In this document: positions 6,826-14,379 of the stretch, in pieces | How positions within the stretch are numbered: the stretch's first letter is position 1 | Layout: each line of letters begins with the position of its first letter | Origin: Betaproteobacteria bacterium | GTDB lineage: Bacteria; Pseudomonadota; Gammaproteobacteria; Burkholderiales; Burkholderiaceae_E | Length of the DNA: 22,111 nucleotides | Direction: 5' to 3' | Assembly (NCBI GenBank): GCA_009925965.1 | Contig: RFPW01000012.1 | Span: 1-22,111 of the forward strand | Notes under the pieces: model-generated | What the model was told of the DNA's origin: nothing | Seen by the model: the letters and a program-made list of their open reading frames with translations, nothing else | The model's database searches: none | Translations under genes and position numbers: made by a program

Positions 6826-8501
6826 TACGGTTTGCGCCTCATAACCCCATCGGGGCCAATGAACTGCGCACCAGATGGAAGCTTGGCGTAATCAGCATCG
6901 CCCTTAATGCGAACCGGCCCGCCCTGTTGCTGCGGTGCCGAAGGCGCGCTTACCGCACGCGCTTTGTAAGAATTAAGATCACCAATGATGCGCTTCATGG
7001 AAGCTGCAAAAGCGGCCTCACTCATGTTAGTGTCTAGCGCACCAATGGCGTCGGTCAGTTTTTGACCTTCCGCGTTTGACAGCGCGCCCATGCCCTTCAT
7101 GCTCTGCACCATCGGCAAAAACACTTGCGCTTTCATGGCTGCAAGTTCAGCTTCAAAATCAGCGGCATTGGTTCCGGCAAATGGCTTTCCAGTGAAAGGG
7201 TTCATTGACCCAAATGACGCAGGATCAAACCCGCTGCCGACGCGAGCAGCAAACCCAGGGTGCTTCAAAAGCCGCTCACCACTGGCAATCGCTCGGTCAA
7301 ACGCATCCATTGCGCTTTGTGAATAGGCCGCATCTTTAGCGGGCGCCTTAGCTTTGTCGGCAGGCCCGCCCGGTATGGGTTCAAGATTCCCGTCTGGTGT
7401 AAATCGGTATCCAGCTGGAGGTTTGCCGCCCCCCGCAGCGCTCACAGGCTTGGGCTGGCCCTTGATCGTCAACGTGCCGCCCTGCCTGCCAAGACGCGCA
7501 GTGACTTCCTGCGCATACCGGCGGGTCTTAGGCCCCCACTTGGATTGATCCGAACCACCGTGGTAATATGCCGCCGCAACCGCAGGATCGCCGCCAGAAG
7601 CCTCCACAGCCTCGCTTACAGCCGCATGACCAATGGCATCCTGATACTGCCGACCATCCGCCGATGCCGCCGTCATAAGCTCAGGACGCCACGGAAGGCC
7701 CAGGCGTTCGGCAAGCGACTTGGCGGTTGCGGGCAAAACCTGATAAGCACCCATAGCACCAGTGCTGGGATTGCGGGCGCTGTAGTTGCCCCCGCTTTCC
7801 TGTTGGACAATCGCAGGAAGCATAGCATCAACCGATGCGCTACCCCCCTGACCACCCGGTGCGCCAAACACCGTCGTTGTGCCCCCCGCAGGCGTCGTAA
7901 CAGCGTGGAACTTTGGCGCGCCCTCGGCGACCATGTGGTTGTCGCCATCAAACCGGCGTTCACCCTCGTTCAAGCTATATGGCGCGCGGGCCTTGGTGTA
8001 TTCCTCAATTGTCTGCGCGCTGTTTTCAATTGCCGCAAATGCCGCATCGCGCTGCGCCGGATCAGAAAGCTGCTTGGCAACCTCCATGATATGTTCCTGC
8101 GACCAACCGCGCGCTTGCAATTCCGGCGCAATCTGCATCATGGCTTGCCCGGTCGCCTCTGCCGGAACCTTGCGCAAGGAAAGAACCAAAGGAGCCGTTG
8201 CGCGGCTAATGTCTACCGTGCGCTTTCGGCCCGCGTCGTCCATGCTGTTGAGTTCAGCGACCAATTTCGCATTACCCGTCTGGAATGCCAATTTGCGCGC
8301 CGCCATGGGGTCGGCGCCGTATTGCTGGATTACCCCGCGTTCCGCCGCCTGATCTTGCTCGGCCTGCACTTGAGCGCGCTGCTGCTGGGCATACGCCGCG
8401 TCCTGACGCCTACGATCCTCGGCATCGCGCATCGTGCCCACAATGTCGAGTTGCGGGGTTGCAAACGCCTTAAGGACGATGTTGCTGTCAAGCTGGGCCA
8501 T
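6825..8501 (-). CDS. ejection protein with lytic transglycosylase domain
   Basis: This 558-residue protein has a helical, Gln-rich N-terminus (about 20-60). A lytic transglycosylase (SLT) domain follows at about 224-335: AIVQQESGG with the catalytic Glu at 235, then GAMGAYQVLPATA (249-261), then AAAYYHGG (309-316). The SLT domain should open the peptidoglycan locally as the DNA is injected. The C-terminal region is helical, with Gly/Pro linkers and a final FIGPDGVMRRKP. It lies between two other ejection-type genes, with TAATG overlaps at both ends, matching a P22 gp7-gp20-gp16-like block. Putting the wall-cutting domain in an internal virion protein is known in other phages (for example T7 gp16). 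The enzyme call is firm and the virion location is inferred. Confidence 0.85.
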   Translation of the reverse strand: MAQLDSNIVLKAFATPQLDIVGTMRDAEDRRRQDAAYAQQQRAQVQAEQDQAAERGVIQQYGADPMAARKLAFQTGNAKLVAELNSMDDAGRKRTVDISRATAPLVLSLRKVPAEATGQAMMQIAPELQARGWSQEHIMEVAKQLSDPAQRDAAFAAIENSAQTIEEYTKARAPYSLNEGERRFDGDNHMVAEGAPKFHAVTTPAGGTTTVFGAPGGQGGSASVDAMLPAIVQQESGGNYSARNPSTGAMGAYQVLPATAKSLAERLGLPWRPELMTAASADGRQYQDAIGHAAVSEAVEASGGDPAVAAAYYHGGSDQSKWGPKTRRYAQEVTARLGRQGGTLTIKGQPKPVSAAGGGKPPAGYRFTPDGNLEPIPGGPADKAKAPAKDAAYSQSAMDAFDRAIASGERLLKHPGFAARVGSGFDPASFGSMNPFTGKPFAGTNAADFEAELAAMKAQVFLPMVQSMKGMGALSNAEGQKLTDAIGALDTNMSEAAFAASMKRIIGDLNSYKARAVSAPSAPQQQGGPVRIKGDADYAKLPSGAQFIGPDGVMRRKP

Positions 8502-9241
8502 CAGAAAATCCCCGAATTAGCGGGGTCATTGATCGTCTGCGAGGCGCTAGGGGTAAGCCTTTGATAAGTGCTGCGCCGGTTTGCAAAATAGCTGCCCAGA
8601 TTGTTTGCCGTCTCTTTGATCGTATTGCCAACCCCGGCATACATCGACGCCGTGGCATTGCCCGCCGAACCAATGGCGTCACCGATCTGACCGCGCGCGT
8701 TGGCGTTGGCCGTGTTCATCGCCTGCCCAGCCTGAATGCCGCTGTTCGTCGCAGTCTGACCCGTGCCTGCCAATCCAGCCAAGCGGTTGTACCGGCCCGT
8801 CAGGTTGTTGTTGAACCGATCATAGGCCGCGCCAAACTCGTTGGACGCATAGCCCTGCTGATACCGTGCCAGCGCCTTCAACGCACCACCCGACAAAGCA
8901 CCGCCGCGCGCCGCCGCTGAAGCCTCGACCCCCCGCGCGCCTTCATCCATGCGGAATTGATAGCCAGGGTCTTTGACAAAATCGGCGTTGGTGAAAACCT
9001 TGTCAAACTGCCCGCCGGGACGTGTGCCCGCAACCAAGTCCTTCAGTGACGTATAACCAGCGTCACGATACGGCGCGAGATCGGCGCGGCTCTGATCGTA
9101 CTGGCGGCGGTTCTCGGCAATCTGCTCGCGGCCAAGTTGCGCCTGCTGTGCCGCAGCGTCCTTTTGCGCGCCCGCCGCCTGACTACCCCCAATGATGCTG
9201 CCAATAGCACCAACCCCAGCGGCAATAGCTACGAAAGCCAT
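8501..9241 (-). CDS. small ejection protein, gp7-like
   Basis: The 246-residue protein opens with a hydrophobic Ala/Gly helix (about 2-24, VAIAAGVGAIGSIIGGSQAAGA). A Gln/Ala-rich amphipathic helix follows (AQKDAAAQQAQLGREQIAENRRQYDQ), then RADLAPYRDAGYTSL, a motif often seen in podovirus DNA-transfer proteins. The rest is Gly/Ala/Asn-rich. It is about the size of P22 gp7 (229) and sits first in the ejection block. It is expected to be packaged in the head and expelled into the host envelope. The start overlaps the cupin stop by 13 bases, and its stop overlaps the next ATG. The C-terminal end (TINDPANSGIF) has no known role. Confidence 0.7.
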   Translation of the reverse strand: MAFVAIAAGVGAIGSIIGGSQAAGAQKDAAAQQAQLGREQIAENRRQYDQSRADLAPYRDAGYTSLKDLVAGTRPGGQFDKVFTNADFVKDPGYQFRMDEGARGVEASAAARGGALSGGALKALARYQQGYASNEFGAAYDRFNNNLTGRYNRLAGLAGTGQTATNSGIQAGQAMNTANANARGQIGDAIGSAGNATASMYAGVGNTIKETANNLGSYFANRRSTYQRLTPSASQTINDPANSGIF

Positions 9242-9648
9242 TTCACAGCCTCCTCGTCGGGCAGGATCAACAGCGCCTCGGCTTCATCCGCCGTCTTGGC
9301 CTCGCACGCATGGATCGTCGTCCACACCGCGTCCTCAAGCACATGCACGCAGTTTTTGCGGCCAGCGGGCACAACAAACGTTGCGGGGGCAGTGACCTCA
9401 CCAACACCGTCCTCCGTCACGATCTGCAACCGGCCCTTGGAGATGATCGTCACATGCTCTTGCGCGTGCATATGGCCCACTGCGATGCACCCCGCAGGCA
9501 GCGATACCTCACGCACGTAAAGCCCGTGTGCAAAGCGATGCACCGGGATAATCTCAATGTGATGCTCAGGCGCAGCCCAAAGCGCCGCTTCCATCGCGCG
9601 CACCCGGTCAATGGCCGGAAGGGAAGGGGAAGCAATGTCAGGCAGCAT
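9229..9648 (-). CDS. cupin-domain protein
   Basis: The 139-residue product has a single cupin beta-barrel. Motif 1 is GCIAVGHMHAQEH, with likely metal ligands His59, His61 and Glu64 or His65. The second motif is degenerate: PAGRKNCVH (94-102), with His102 as fourth ligand. Cupins include dioxygenases, isomerases and non-enzymatic binding proteins, so the reaction cannot be named. Its start overlaps the upstream stop as TGATG and its end overlaps the gp7-like gene, so it is fully embedded in the virion operon. It might be a structural protein using the cupin fold or an enzyme acting on host sugars or metabolites. The fold call is firm and the function unknown. Confidence 0.8.
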   Translation of the reverse strand: MLPDIASPSLPAIDRVRAMEAALWAAPEHHIEIIPVHRFAHGLYVREVSLPAGCIAVGHMHAQEHVTIISKGRLQIVTEDGVGEVTAPATFVVPAGRKNCVHVLEDAVWTTIHACEAKTADEAEALLILPDEEAVKWLS

Positions 9649-9986
9649 CAGCTTACCTCGCGCCCGGAAACGCGAAACGTCAGCGCCGTCGCCGTGCCAG
9701 CCTTGGCCGAAATGAAGTCGCCGGGGTTCAGGATATGCCCAACCACCTCGGGGCAGACATAGGACGTTCCCGCCGCCACCGATTGCGCGCTGATAATCGT
9801 ATTCGAAGCCGACACCGCGCCCGCAGCCTTGACCAGGTTCACGGTCACAGTCGCCGCCGCGCCGGTCGTGTTAGTCACCGTCATCTTGTCAATGATGGCC
9901 CGCGTGCTGCCCGCAGCCGTGTATTGCGTCACGTCGGAAGTCGTAAGCTGAAGCGGGTCAACCAGTGCTTTTGCAACTACAGTCAC
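9648..9986 (-). CDS. small beta-rich virion-type protein
   Basis: This 112-residue protein is almost entirely alternating beta-type sequence (IIDKMTVTNTTGAAATVTVNLV, SYVCPEVVGHILNPGDFISAK). It looks like one compact beta-sandwich of about 100 residues, with no membrane segment or signal peptide. It lies between a short tail-associated protein and the cupin gene and overlaps both (ATGA upstream, TGATG downstream). Proteins of this shape in late operons are often decoration or connector components, but I do not recognise a named family. Composition and position resemble the C-terminal domain of the protein at 12562-13392. Confidence 0.6.
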   Translation of the reverse strand: MTVVAKALVDPLQLTTSDVTQYTAAGSTRAIIDKMTVTNTTGAAATVTVNLVKAAGAVSASNTIISAQSVAAGTSYVCPEVVGHILNPGDFISAKAGTATALTFRVSGREVS

Positions 9987-10351
9987 GAGAACGTGCCCTT
10001 CCGCAAGTCATCAATCTGAGCTTGGAGACTAGCGATCATCCCGAGATAATCAGGGAGAGGGGCTAGATCGTCAGGGGCGCTCACGGTCTGAACAGACACG
10101 GGCGAAACATTGTCATCGGCAAGCACTGCCACACCCGCAACAGGTAAGAGATCACCTCCTTCCTGATTGAGCAGTGCAGTCAGACTATCACTTTCGCTGT
10201 TCGGATACAAGAGGAACGCCTCAGTATCTGAAACGCCGCCGTCGCCATATGTGCGGAACAAATCCGTCAGCGCTCGATACCAAATCGGCGTGGGAATACC
10301 CGTCGCCGGGTCTACCATTGGCACGCGCGGCGCGATGAATATCGCAGTCAT
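9983..10351 (-). CDS. short tail-associated hypothetical protein
   Basis: The N-terminus (APRVPMVDPATGIPTPIWYRALTDLF) matches a motif common at the start of phage virion proteins located next to tail or fibre genes. A Ser/Asp-rich middle and a short C-terminal coiled coil (YLGMIASLQAQIDDLRKG) follow. At 122 residues it sits directly after the gp10-like gene, where P22 has gp26, the tail needle. It is much shorter than gp26 (233), and the short coiled coil alone does not prove a needle. Its ATG overlaps the gp10 stop as ATGA. Most likely it is a tail-hub or needle-related accessory protein. Confidence 0.55.
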   Translation of the reverse strand: MTAIFIAPRVPMVDPATGIPTPIWYRALTDLFRTYGDGGVSDTEAFLLYPNSESDSLTALLNQEGGDLLPVAGVAVLADDNVSPVSVQTVSAPDDLAPLPDYLGMIASLQAQIDDLRKGTFS

Positions 10352-11775
10352 GCCTTGCCCCCGATCATTTCAAGCGATGCCCCGGTGAATACCACCCTGA
10401 TCGGATCGCTGATCGCCACCTTGAACAGCCGGTCCCTTGACTTGCCCAAGCGGCGCCAGCGCACGCGGGTTTCGTATTCACCGACTGCGCCAATGTCGGC
10501 CCATTGCTCGCTGGACCACGTATAGCCGCCGTCATCCGACCATTGCAGCATCGCTTGCGGGTCAACACCTTGGCCGGTTTGAAGCCCGACGCCGGTTTGC
10601 ATGAACAGTTCAAGCGCCTGATAGAACGAATATTTGCCGTCATTGGTGATGTGCGGACAAATACGGAACCGCTCAATTGCGTCCCCGTTGTCGGTAAATG
10701 TGTTGAGATCGAGCGCATAAACGTTGCCGTTTTCCCAATCCCCCACCAGCGTTTCGCCCGCAAAGTTCATCTGGCAGTTCGAACGGTGGCGGGTCAGCGT
10801 GCCATCGGCCTGGCGATAGCCCCGTTCGTGCCAAAGCCCGTTGGATGCATCAAAGCACCATGTGGCCCCTGCGGTCGGGAACGTGACCACGTAGAAGCTG
10901 TGGCCTTCCTGCTGATAGGTGTAGGCCACCGCGTCCGATATCGTGCTGTAGGAAGCCGCAGCGGTCTCAAATGCATGGTTTGACACCCGCTGCGGAGTGT
11001 ACCCCGCCGCGCGCTGCACAATGCCGAAGCCTCGGTCATCGGTGGACAGCCAGAACACCGTGTTGTCCATTTTGGCAACGCTGTTTGTCGCTGCGCAGCC
11101 GCTTTCAATGAATGCGCCTTGGATGCGCTGCAACGGGAAGTCGCCGCCGCCGCTATCATACCAGACCTCGGTTGAGTTTTCGCCAAACAGCCAAATCTCG
11201 CGGTGATTGACCAAAAGCGAGACCAGATTGTCAGGCGCACCCTCTGCCGAAGCAAAATCCAGCCCGTCAATCCCGGTTCCGTAAAGCTGTGTGATCTGAA
11301 ACTTGCCTGTGCCGGGCACATTCCAAATGAAATAGCCGTCAATATAGTCAACGCGTCCGCCGCCGAGAAAATCGGGGTCCGCAATCACTGTAACCGTGCC
11401 CGCCGCAGGGTCTATGAAATAGCCGCTCAAATTGCCCATTACGAGCATGACCAGCGAGCCGTTTGACGCCATTGAAACCGTTGGCGTGGTGTTCAGGATT
11501 GTGCCCAGCAACGTTGCGGTTTTGCCGCTGGTCACCTTCCACACGCTGCTACCGGCAACGATGATCGACGTTGACGCATCGAACCGCAGCATCCCGCGAA
11601 TGCCGCCGCCCGTAAGCGTGGTCCAGAGCGCAAGACCCGGCGTGCCGATCAGCGCGACAGGCGAACGCGAGGAGCCGCTTTCCCCCATTTCGGGGTACAG
11701 GTTGAACGTCCGCTGTGCGTCAAACGATGGCGAGCGCCCGTTGAACGAGCCGCCGAGGAACGGGAAGGCGGTCAT
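10348..11775 (-). CDS. gp10-like packaged-DNA stabilisation / tail hub protein
   Basis: At 475 residues it is close to P22 gp10 (472) and sits after the gp4-like gene as in P22. The N-terminus (PFLGGSFNGRSPSFDAQRTFNLYPE) and the repeated propeller-like blades with W and G turns (for example NHREIWLFGENSTEVWYDSGG and WCFDASNGLWHERGY) fit the Phage_stabilise family. Known role: the protein binds below gp4 in the tail machine and closes the portal channel after DNA packaging. The C-terminus holds a beta region (WSDDGGYTWSSEQW, WRRLGKSRDRLF) typical of the family. Its ATG overlaps the stop of a 31-codon gene. Confidence 0.88.
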   Translation of the reverse strand: MTAFPFLGGSFNGRSPSFDAQRTFNLYPEMGESGSSRSPVALIGTPGLALWTTLTGGGIRGMLRFDASTSIIVAGSSVWKVTSGKTATLLGTILNTTPTVSMASNGSLVMLVMGNLSGYFIDPAAGTVTVIADPDFLGGGRVDYIDGYFIWNVPGTGKFQITQLYGTGIDGLDFASAEGAPDNLVSLLVNHREIWLFGENSTEVWYDSGGGDFPLQRIQGAFIESGCAATNSVAKMDNTVFWLSTDDRGFGIVQRAAGYTPQRVSNHAFETAAASYSTISDAVAYTYQQEGHSFYVVTFPTAGATWCFDASNGLWHERGYRQADGTLTRHRSNCQMNFAGETLVGDWENGNVYALDLNTFTDNGDAIERFRICPHITNDGKYSFYQALELFMQTGVGLQTGQGVDPQAMLQWSDDGGYTWSSEQWADIGAVGEYETRVRWRRLGKSRDRLFKVAISDPIRVVFTGASLEMIGGKA

Positions 11776-11867
11776 TTGCGCGGTAATTTATAGTTTGAGG
11801 AATAAACTGACCGCAGCGGCGTCCCTGTTTGGGGAGGCATAAGCGACGAGATAGGGCGAGATGCCAT
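11772..11867 (-). CDS. 31-residue hidden gene between gp4 and gp10
   Basis: This frame fills the space between the two tail genes exactly. ATG at 11867 shares a base with the gp4 stop (TAATG), and its TGA overlaps the gp10 ATG (ATGA). The peptide begins MASRPISSLMPPQTGTPL and ends SVYSSNYKLPRK; it is Ser/Pro-rich and basic at the C-terminus, with no membrane segment. There is no strong ribosome binding site, so it would rely on coupling. Exact packing at both ends, in an operon where nearly all junctions look like this, is the main evidence. It may be a small virion peptide or mainly couple gp10 translation to gp4. No family was recognised. Confidence 0.6.
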   Translation of the reverse strand: MASRPISSLMPPQTGTPLRSVYSSNYKLPRK

Positions 11868-12562
11868 TAGTACCCACGAGCCGGGACCACCCGACCGCCC
11901 CCGACAAGCAGGCTGTCATAGCCCGAAACAGGCGTCTTGCGGTTGGCGCGCTTGATCGTTGCCTTGGTCGCCCGCGCATAGGCCGACACATCCGGCCCGC
12001 CGTATTCCGCCTGTAGCTCGACCGCGACCGCGTATTGGAGCGCGCGGGCATAGCCTGGTGCAAGGTTCAGCACATCCGTGCCGCCCGTCACTTGCGTCAG
12101 TTGCTGGTTGTAATTCACCGTGAACGTGGTCGCATAGAGCGGGGTCGGCCACAGGATGATGCGGCCAAGCGGTGCATCATTGACATAGACATACCGCTCG
12201 GTGATCTGCTGCTGCACCGTCTTGAGCGGTTGCCCCATCCACTCCTCAAGCGTCCATTCACCTACCGGAAAATCAACGCCGTTGACGCTGCAATAGGCCG
12301 CGTGAATTGCGGTCGGGCGAATGCCGTTCCAGTTTCCGCCCGGCCCCATCGTGTAGGTGTTCTGGCCCGCAACCGTCGCATAAGTGGTCGGGGTAGAACC
12401 GTAGATTGATAGGTTTTCAATATTCCACGTCTCAAGCACATCATTCAGCGCTTGGATGCCATCCGCCAATTCCGCAGCCGTAGGAGTTTCACCGACCGCC
12501 AGCGCATTGATCTTGCGCATGGCGGTGGTGACGATGGTCAGGACGGTTACGGGGCTAGGCAT
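11867..12562 (-). CDS. gp4-like tail accessory factor (head-tail connector)
   Basis: The 231-residue protein has the N-terminal helix pattern of P22 gp4-type proteins (VTVLTIVTTAMRKINALAVGETPTAAELADGIQALNDVLETW). A beta-rich region (GQNTYTMGPGGNW, ILWPTPLYATTFTVNY) and a C-terminal helical part (YARALQYAVAVELQAEYG) follow. Known role: a ring of gp4 attaches to the portal and starts tail assembly; in P22 it is also reported to have peptidoglycan-cutting activity, which cannot be judged here. It is somewhat longer than P22 gp4 (166). The start overlaps the upstream stop as TAATG. Gene order portal, scaffold, coat, (insertions), gp4, gp10 matches P22. Confidence 0.85.
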   Translation of the reverse strand: MPSPVTVLTIVTTAMRKINALAVGETPTAAELADGIQALNDVLETWNIENLSIYGSTPTTYATVAGQNTYTMGPGGNWNGIRPTAIHAAYCSVNGVDFPVGEWTLEEWMGQPLKTVQQQITERYVYVNDAPLGRIILWPTPLYATTFTVNYNQQLTQVTGGTDVLNLAPGYARALQYAVAVELQAEYGGPDVSAYARATKATIKRANRKTPVSGYDSLLVGGGRVVPARGY

Positions 12563-13392
12563 TAGGCGCCCGTGTGCCCGGAGCAGTTAGCCGTGACGGT
12601 GCCAACGGTGTTGGCCGTGGTGGTGACAATCTCCCACAGCGTGTTGGCCGTGCCTCGAAGCGGCGGGCTGAACGTAACAATCACGGGCTGCAAGAACCCG
12701 GTCGTCGGGACAGTTAGCGCCCAAATGACAGTGCCGCCCGCGCCATCCCGAAGCGCCAATGGCACGCTTGTGGTGAACGCAGTCGTCGTGATCTGGCAGC
12801 TATCAATGTAGTTGCGCACGCTCGCACCGGCAGCGGCTTTGATCGTCACCGCTGTGGTGGTGTTGGAAAGGATCGGCGAGGTGCCGCTGGTGTAGGACCA
12901 GAACGTGCTGGAAAGGCCCGGCTGCACCACCAGGCCGTTGGCATCGCCGCGCATACGGTCGTAGGTCGTGCCATTGAATGCCAATCCGTACGTGACCATC
13001 GGAAGGCTGGTCAAAGCGCTGGAACCGTCCGCAGCAGTGGTCGATGAAAGGCCGGATGAGGCGTTGACGCCCTTCAACGCAACGAACACCCCACCGCGAG
13101 GTTCGAGCTGCACGTCCCCACGCTGGCCGTCCGTGAACGTTGGGAGGGTCACGTTGTAGCGCCCGCCGATCTTGATCGGATTGCCGCTATCCGCCGCGCC
13201 AGAGGCAATTGTCCCAGCAAGTCGGGTCGGGTTGGTTGTCGTGATCGGCAGGCAGTTTGCGTAGCTATCGTCGCACTGAAGCGGCACAACAGGCGGCGTG
13301 CCTGCTGCGGGGTAGGTGTACGATGGAACCGTTTGCGCAACCGCGCTGGTGGTAAGCAGCCCAAAAGCTGCAAGGAAAATGCGCTTGTTCAT
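12562..13392 (-). CDS. beta-rich structural-type protein with signal peptide
   Basis: The start is ATG at 13392 (ATGA overlap with the upstream gene). This gives a 276-residue protein beginning MNKRIFLAAFGLLTTSAVAQ, a classic Sec-type signal peptide: basic n-region, hydrophobic core, AVA cleavage site before Gln. A Pro-rich linker follows, with one Cys pair (CDDSYANC). The middle (about 85-130) is beta-like, and the C-terminal domain (about 165-276) has the pattern VRNYIDSCQITT ... PPLRGTANTLWEIVTT, which resembles beta domains of phage decoration-type proteins. A cleavable signal peptide is unusual in a head or tail gene. It may be exported, or the hydrophobic N-terminus may serve another purpose. 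Function unknown. Confidence 0.72.
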   Translation of the reverse strand: MNKRIFLAAFGLLTTSAVAQTVPSYTYPAAGTPPVVPLQCDDSYANCLPITTTNPTRLAGTIASGAADSGNPIKIGGRYNVTLPTFTDGQRGDVQLEPRGGVFVALKGVNASSGLSSTTAADGSSALTSLPMVTYGLAFNGTTYDRMRGDANGLVVQPGLSSTFWSYTSGTSPILSNTTTAVTIKAAAGASVRNYIDSCQITTTAFTTSVPLALRDGAGGTVIWALTVPTTGFLQPVIVTFSPPLRGTANTLWEIVTTTANTVGTVTANCSGHTGA

Positions 13393-13559
13393 GCTTCCAC
13401 TACCTTGCGAGGACGGCCCCGGCGCGGCGCTTCGGACGCTTCCACAGGCTCGACAGGGAACGGGCTGTAGCCTTCGCCCAGCGTGGATTCTTCCTCGGCA
13501 TCCGCGATCAGAATGCCTTCCAGACCGTCGTAGAGCCATTTGGGATATTCTTGGAACAT
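13389..13559 (-). CDS. small acidic protein with AT-hook-like tail
   Basis: The product has 56 residues. The N-terminus (FQEYPKWLYDGLEGILIADAEEE) is a pattern I associate with small proteins beside phage coat genes, and the C-terminus is basic and AT-hook-like (APRRGRPRK). ATG at 13559 is preceded by GGAGGGCGG at good spacing, so I prefer it over the in-frame TTG at 13571. It lies between a strong hairpin (13579-13600) and the secreted-type protein, whose ATG overlaps its stop. A role in head completion or in binding packaged DNA is possible but not shown. Confidence 0.65.
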   Translation of the reverse strand: MFQEYPKWLYDGLEGILIADAEEESTLGEGYSPFPVEPVEASEAPRRGRPRKVVEA

Positions 13560-13578
13560 ACCGCCCTCCAAGGGTGTC

Positions 13579-13600
13579 GGGGCGGCCCTAAAGCCGCCCC
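13579..13600 (-). terminator. strong hairpin downstream of beta-rich gene
   Basis: On the minus strand GGGGCGGC pairs perfectly over 8 base pairs with GCCGCCCC across a 6-base loop. It starts 9 bases after the stop at 13609 and lies upstream of the ribosome binding site of the 56-residue gene. No T-tract follows, so it is more likely a partial terminator, attenuator or 3' stabilising structure than a full intrinsic terminator. Confidence 0.55.
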
Positions 13601-13608
13601 TAGCCTAC

Positions 13609-14319
13609 TCACTGATACAGCCAACCAATCGGGCCAACGTCCGCAGTGAACGTGGTCGGCGCGGTAAAGCTGGCCGGAACCGTGCCGAACGTGCCGGTCG
13701 CGCTGCTGGTCATCTGGTTGCCGCCGTTTGCCGCTGCATGGGTACGGATCGTGGCGGTGGTGCCGTTCTGCTGATAGGCGATGAAATACCGGCCCGGCGT
13801 CAGGGTCACGGTGTTCAGGAATGCGCGGTTCTGGAACGCGTTGGCACCCGTCGAAAGCGCACCCGCCACAGCCGAATTGGTAATCAGCACGCCGTTGCTG
13901 TCATACAGCGCAACAAGCCCGTTATCAGTGCCCGCCGTTGCGCCGTTCAGAATGCCGATGCCCGTCCACGTTGCGAGGAAGGGAACGAAAATCTCTGAAC
14001 GGTACAGCGTGCCCGCAACCATCGTGGTGTTGGTGCCCGCCGAAGCAAACGCCTGGATGTTGGTGTTGGGCAGAATGCGCGGACCCTGCGGCGTGGTCGG
14101 AACCGCAACACCAGCACCCGAAGGCTGGTAGGTCACGTTGCCGCCCTGCGTGATTGACATGATCGGGCTGTCGATCAGGAGAGTGTTGGTCTGCACCGGA
14201 TAACCCGTTGCAGCCGTGGCGATGCCCTGCGCAATCAGCGCGGCTTCGGTGACGCTATCAAAAACTTGGACCGTGCTTGCAGCATAGCCCTGATACGAAC
14301 GAATGAGAGAAACTGCCAT
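13609..14319 (-). CDS. beta-rich structural or decoration-type protein
   Basis: Starting from ATG at 14319 (AAGGA upstream at good spacing; a longer TTG start at 14343 is less likely), this gives 236 residues. The N-terminus is helical (SLIRSYQGYAASTVQVFDSVTEAALIAQG) and the rest is beta-rich and Gly/Thr/Asn-rich. The C-terminal half (about 95-236) reads as one jelly-roll-like domain (YRSEIFVPFLATWTGIGIL ... PGRYFIAYQQNGTTATI), a type seen in capsid decoration and fibre-like proteins. It is placed directly after the coat gene and flanked by two hairpins, suggesting its own expression level. A head decoration protein is the best guess; no named family was recognised. Confidence 0.6.
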   Translation of the reverse strand: MAVSLIRSYQGYAASTVQVFDSVTEAALIAQGIATAATGYPVQTNTLLIDSPIMSITQGGNVTYQPSGAGVAVPTTPQGPRILPNTNIQAFASAGTNTTMVAGTLYRSEIFVPFLATWTGIGILNGATAGTDNGLVALYDSNGVLITNSAVAGALSTGANAFQNRAFLNTVTLTPGRYFIAYQQNGTTATIRTHAAANGGNQMTSSATGTFGTVPASFTAPTTFTADVGPIGWLYQ

Positions 14320-14340
14320 TTCGAAAAATCCTTGAATGAG

Positions 14341-14370
14341 CAAACAACGAGGGCGAGCCGAAGCCCGCCC
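14341..14370 (-). terminator. hairpin with UUCG loop just after coat gene
   Basis: On the minus strand GGGCGGGC pairs with GCTCGCCC (8 pairs, one G-U) around a UUCG tetraloop closed by C-G. It begins 10 bases after the coat stop and is followed by the moderately T-rich TCGTTGTTTG. This is a good candidate for an intrinsic or partial terminator, or a protective 3' structure, and would let coat mRNA exceed that of the downstream genes. Confidence 0.65.
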
Positions 14371-14379
14371 GTCGCCGCG

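Noticed and set aside
7545..8564. 339-residue plus-strand ORF
   Set aside because: It lies antisense to the lytic transglycosylase ejection gene, is Arg/Cys/His-rich and has no recognisable domain; it is a shadow of high-GC coding DNA.
11788..12063. Minus-strand 91-residue ORF across the gp4-gp10 junction
   Set aside because: It is Arg/Ser-rich and out of frame with the gp4-like gene. The exactly packed 31-codon frame explains the junction better.
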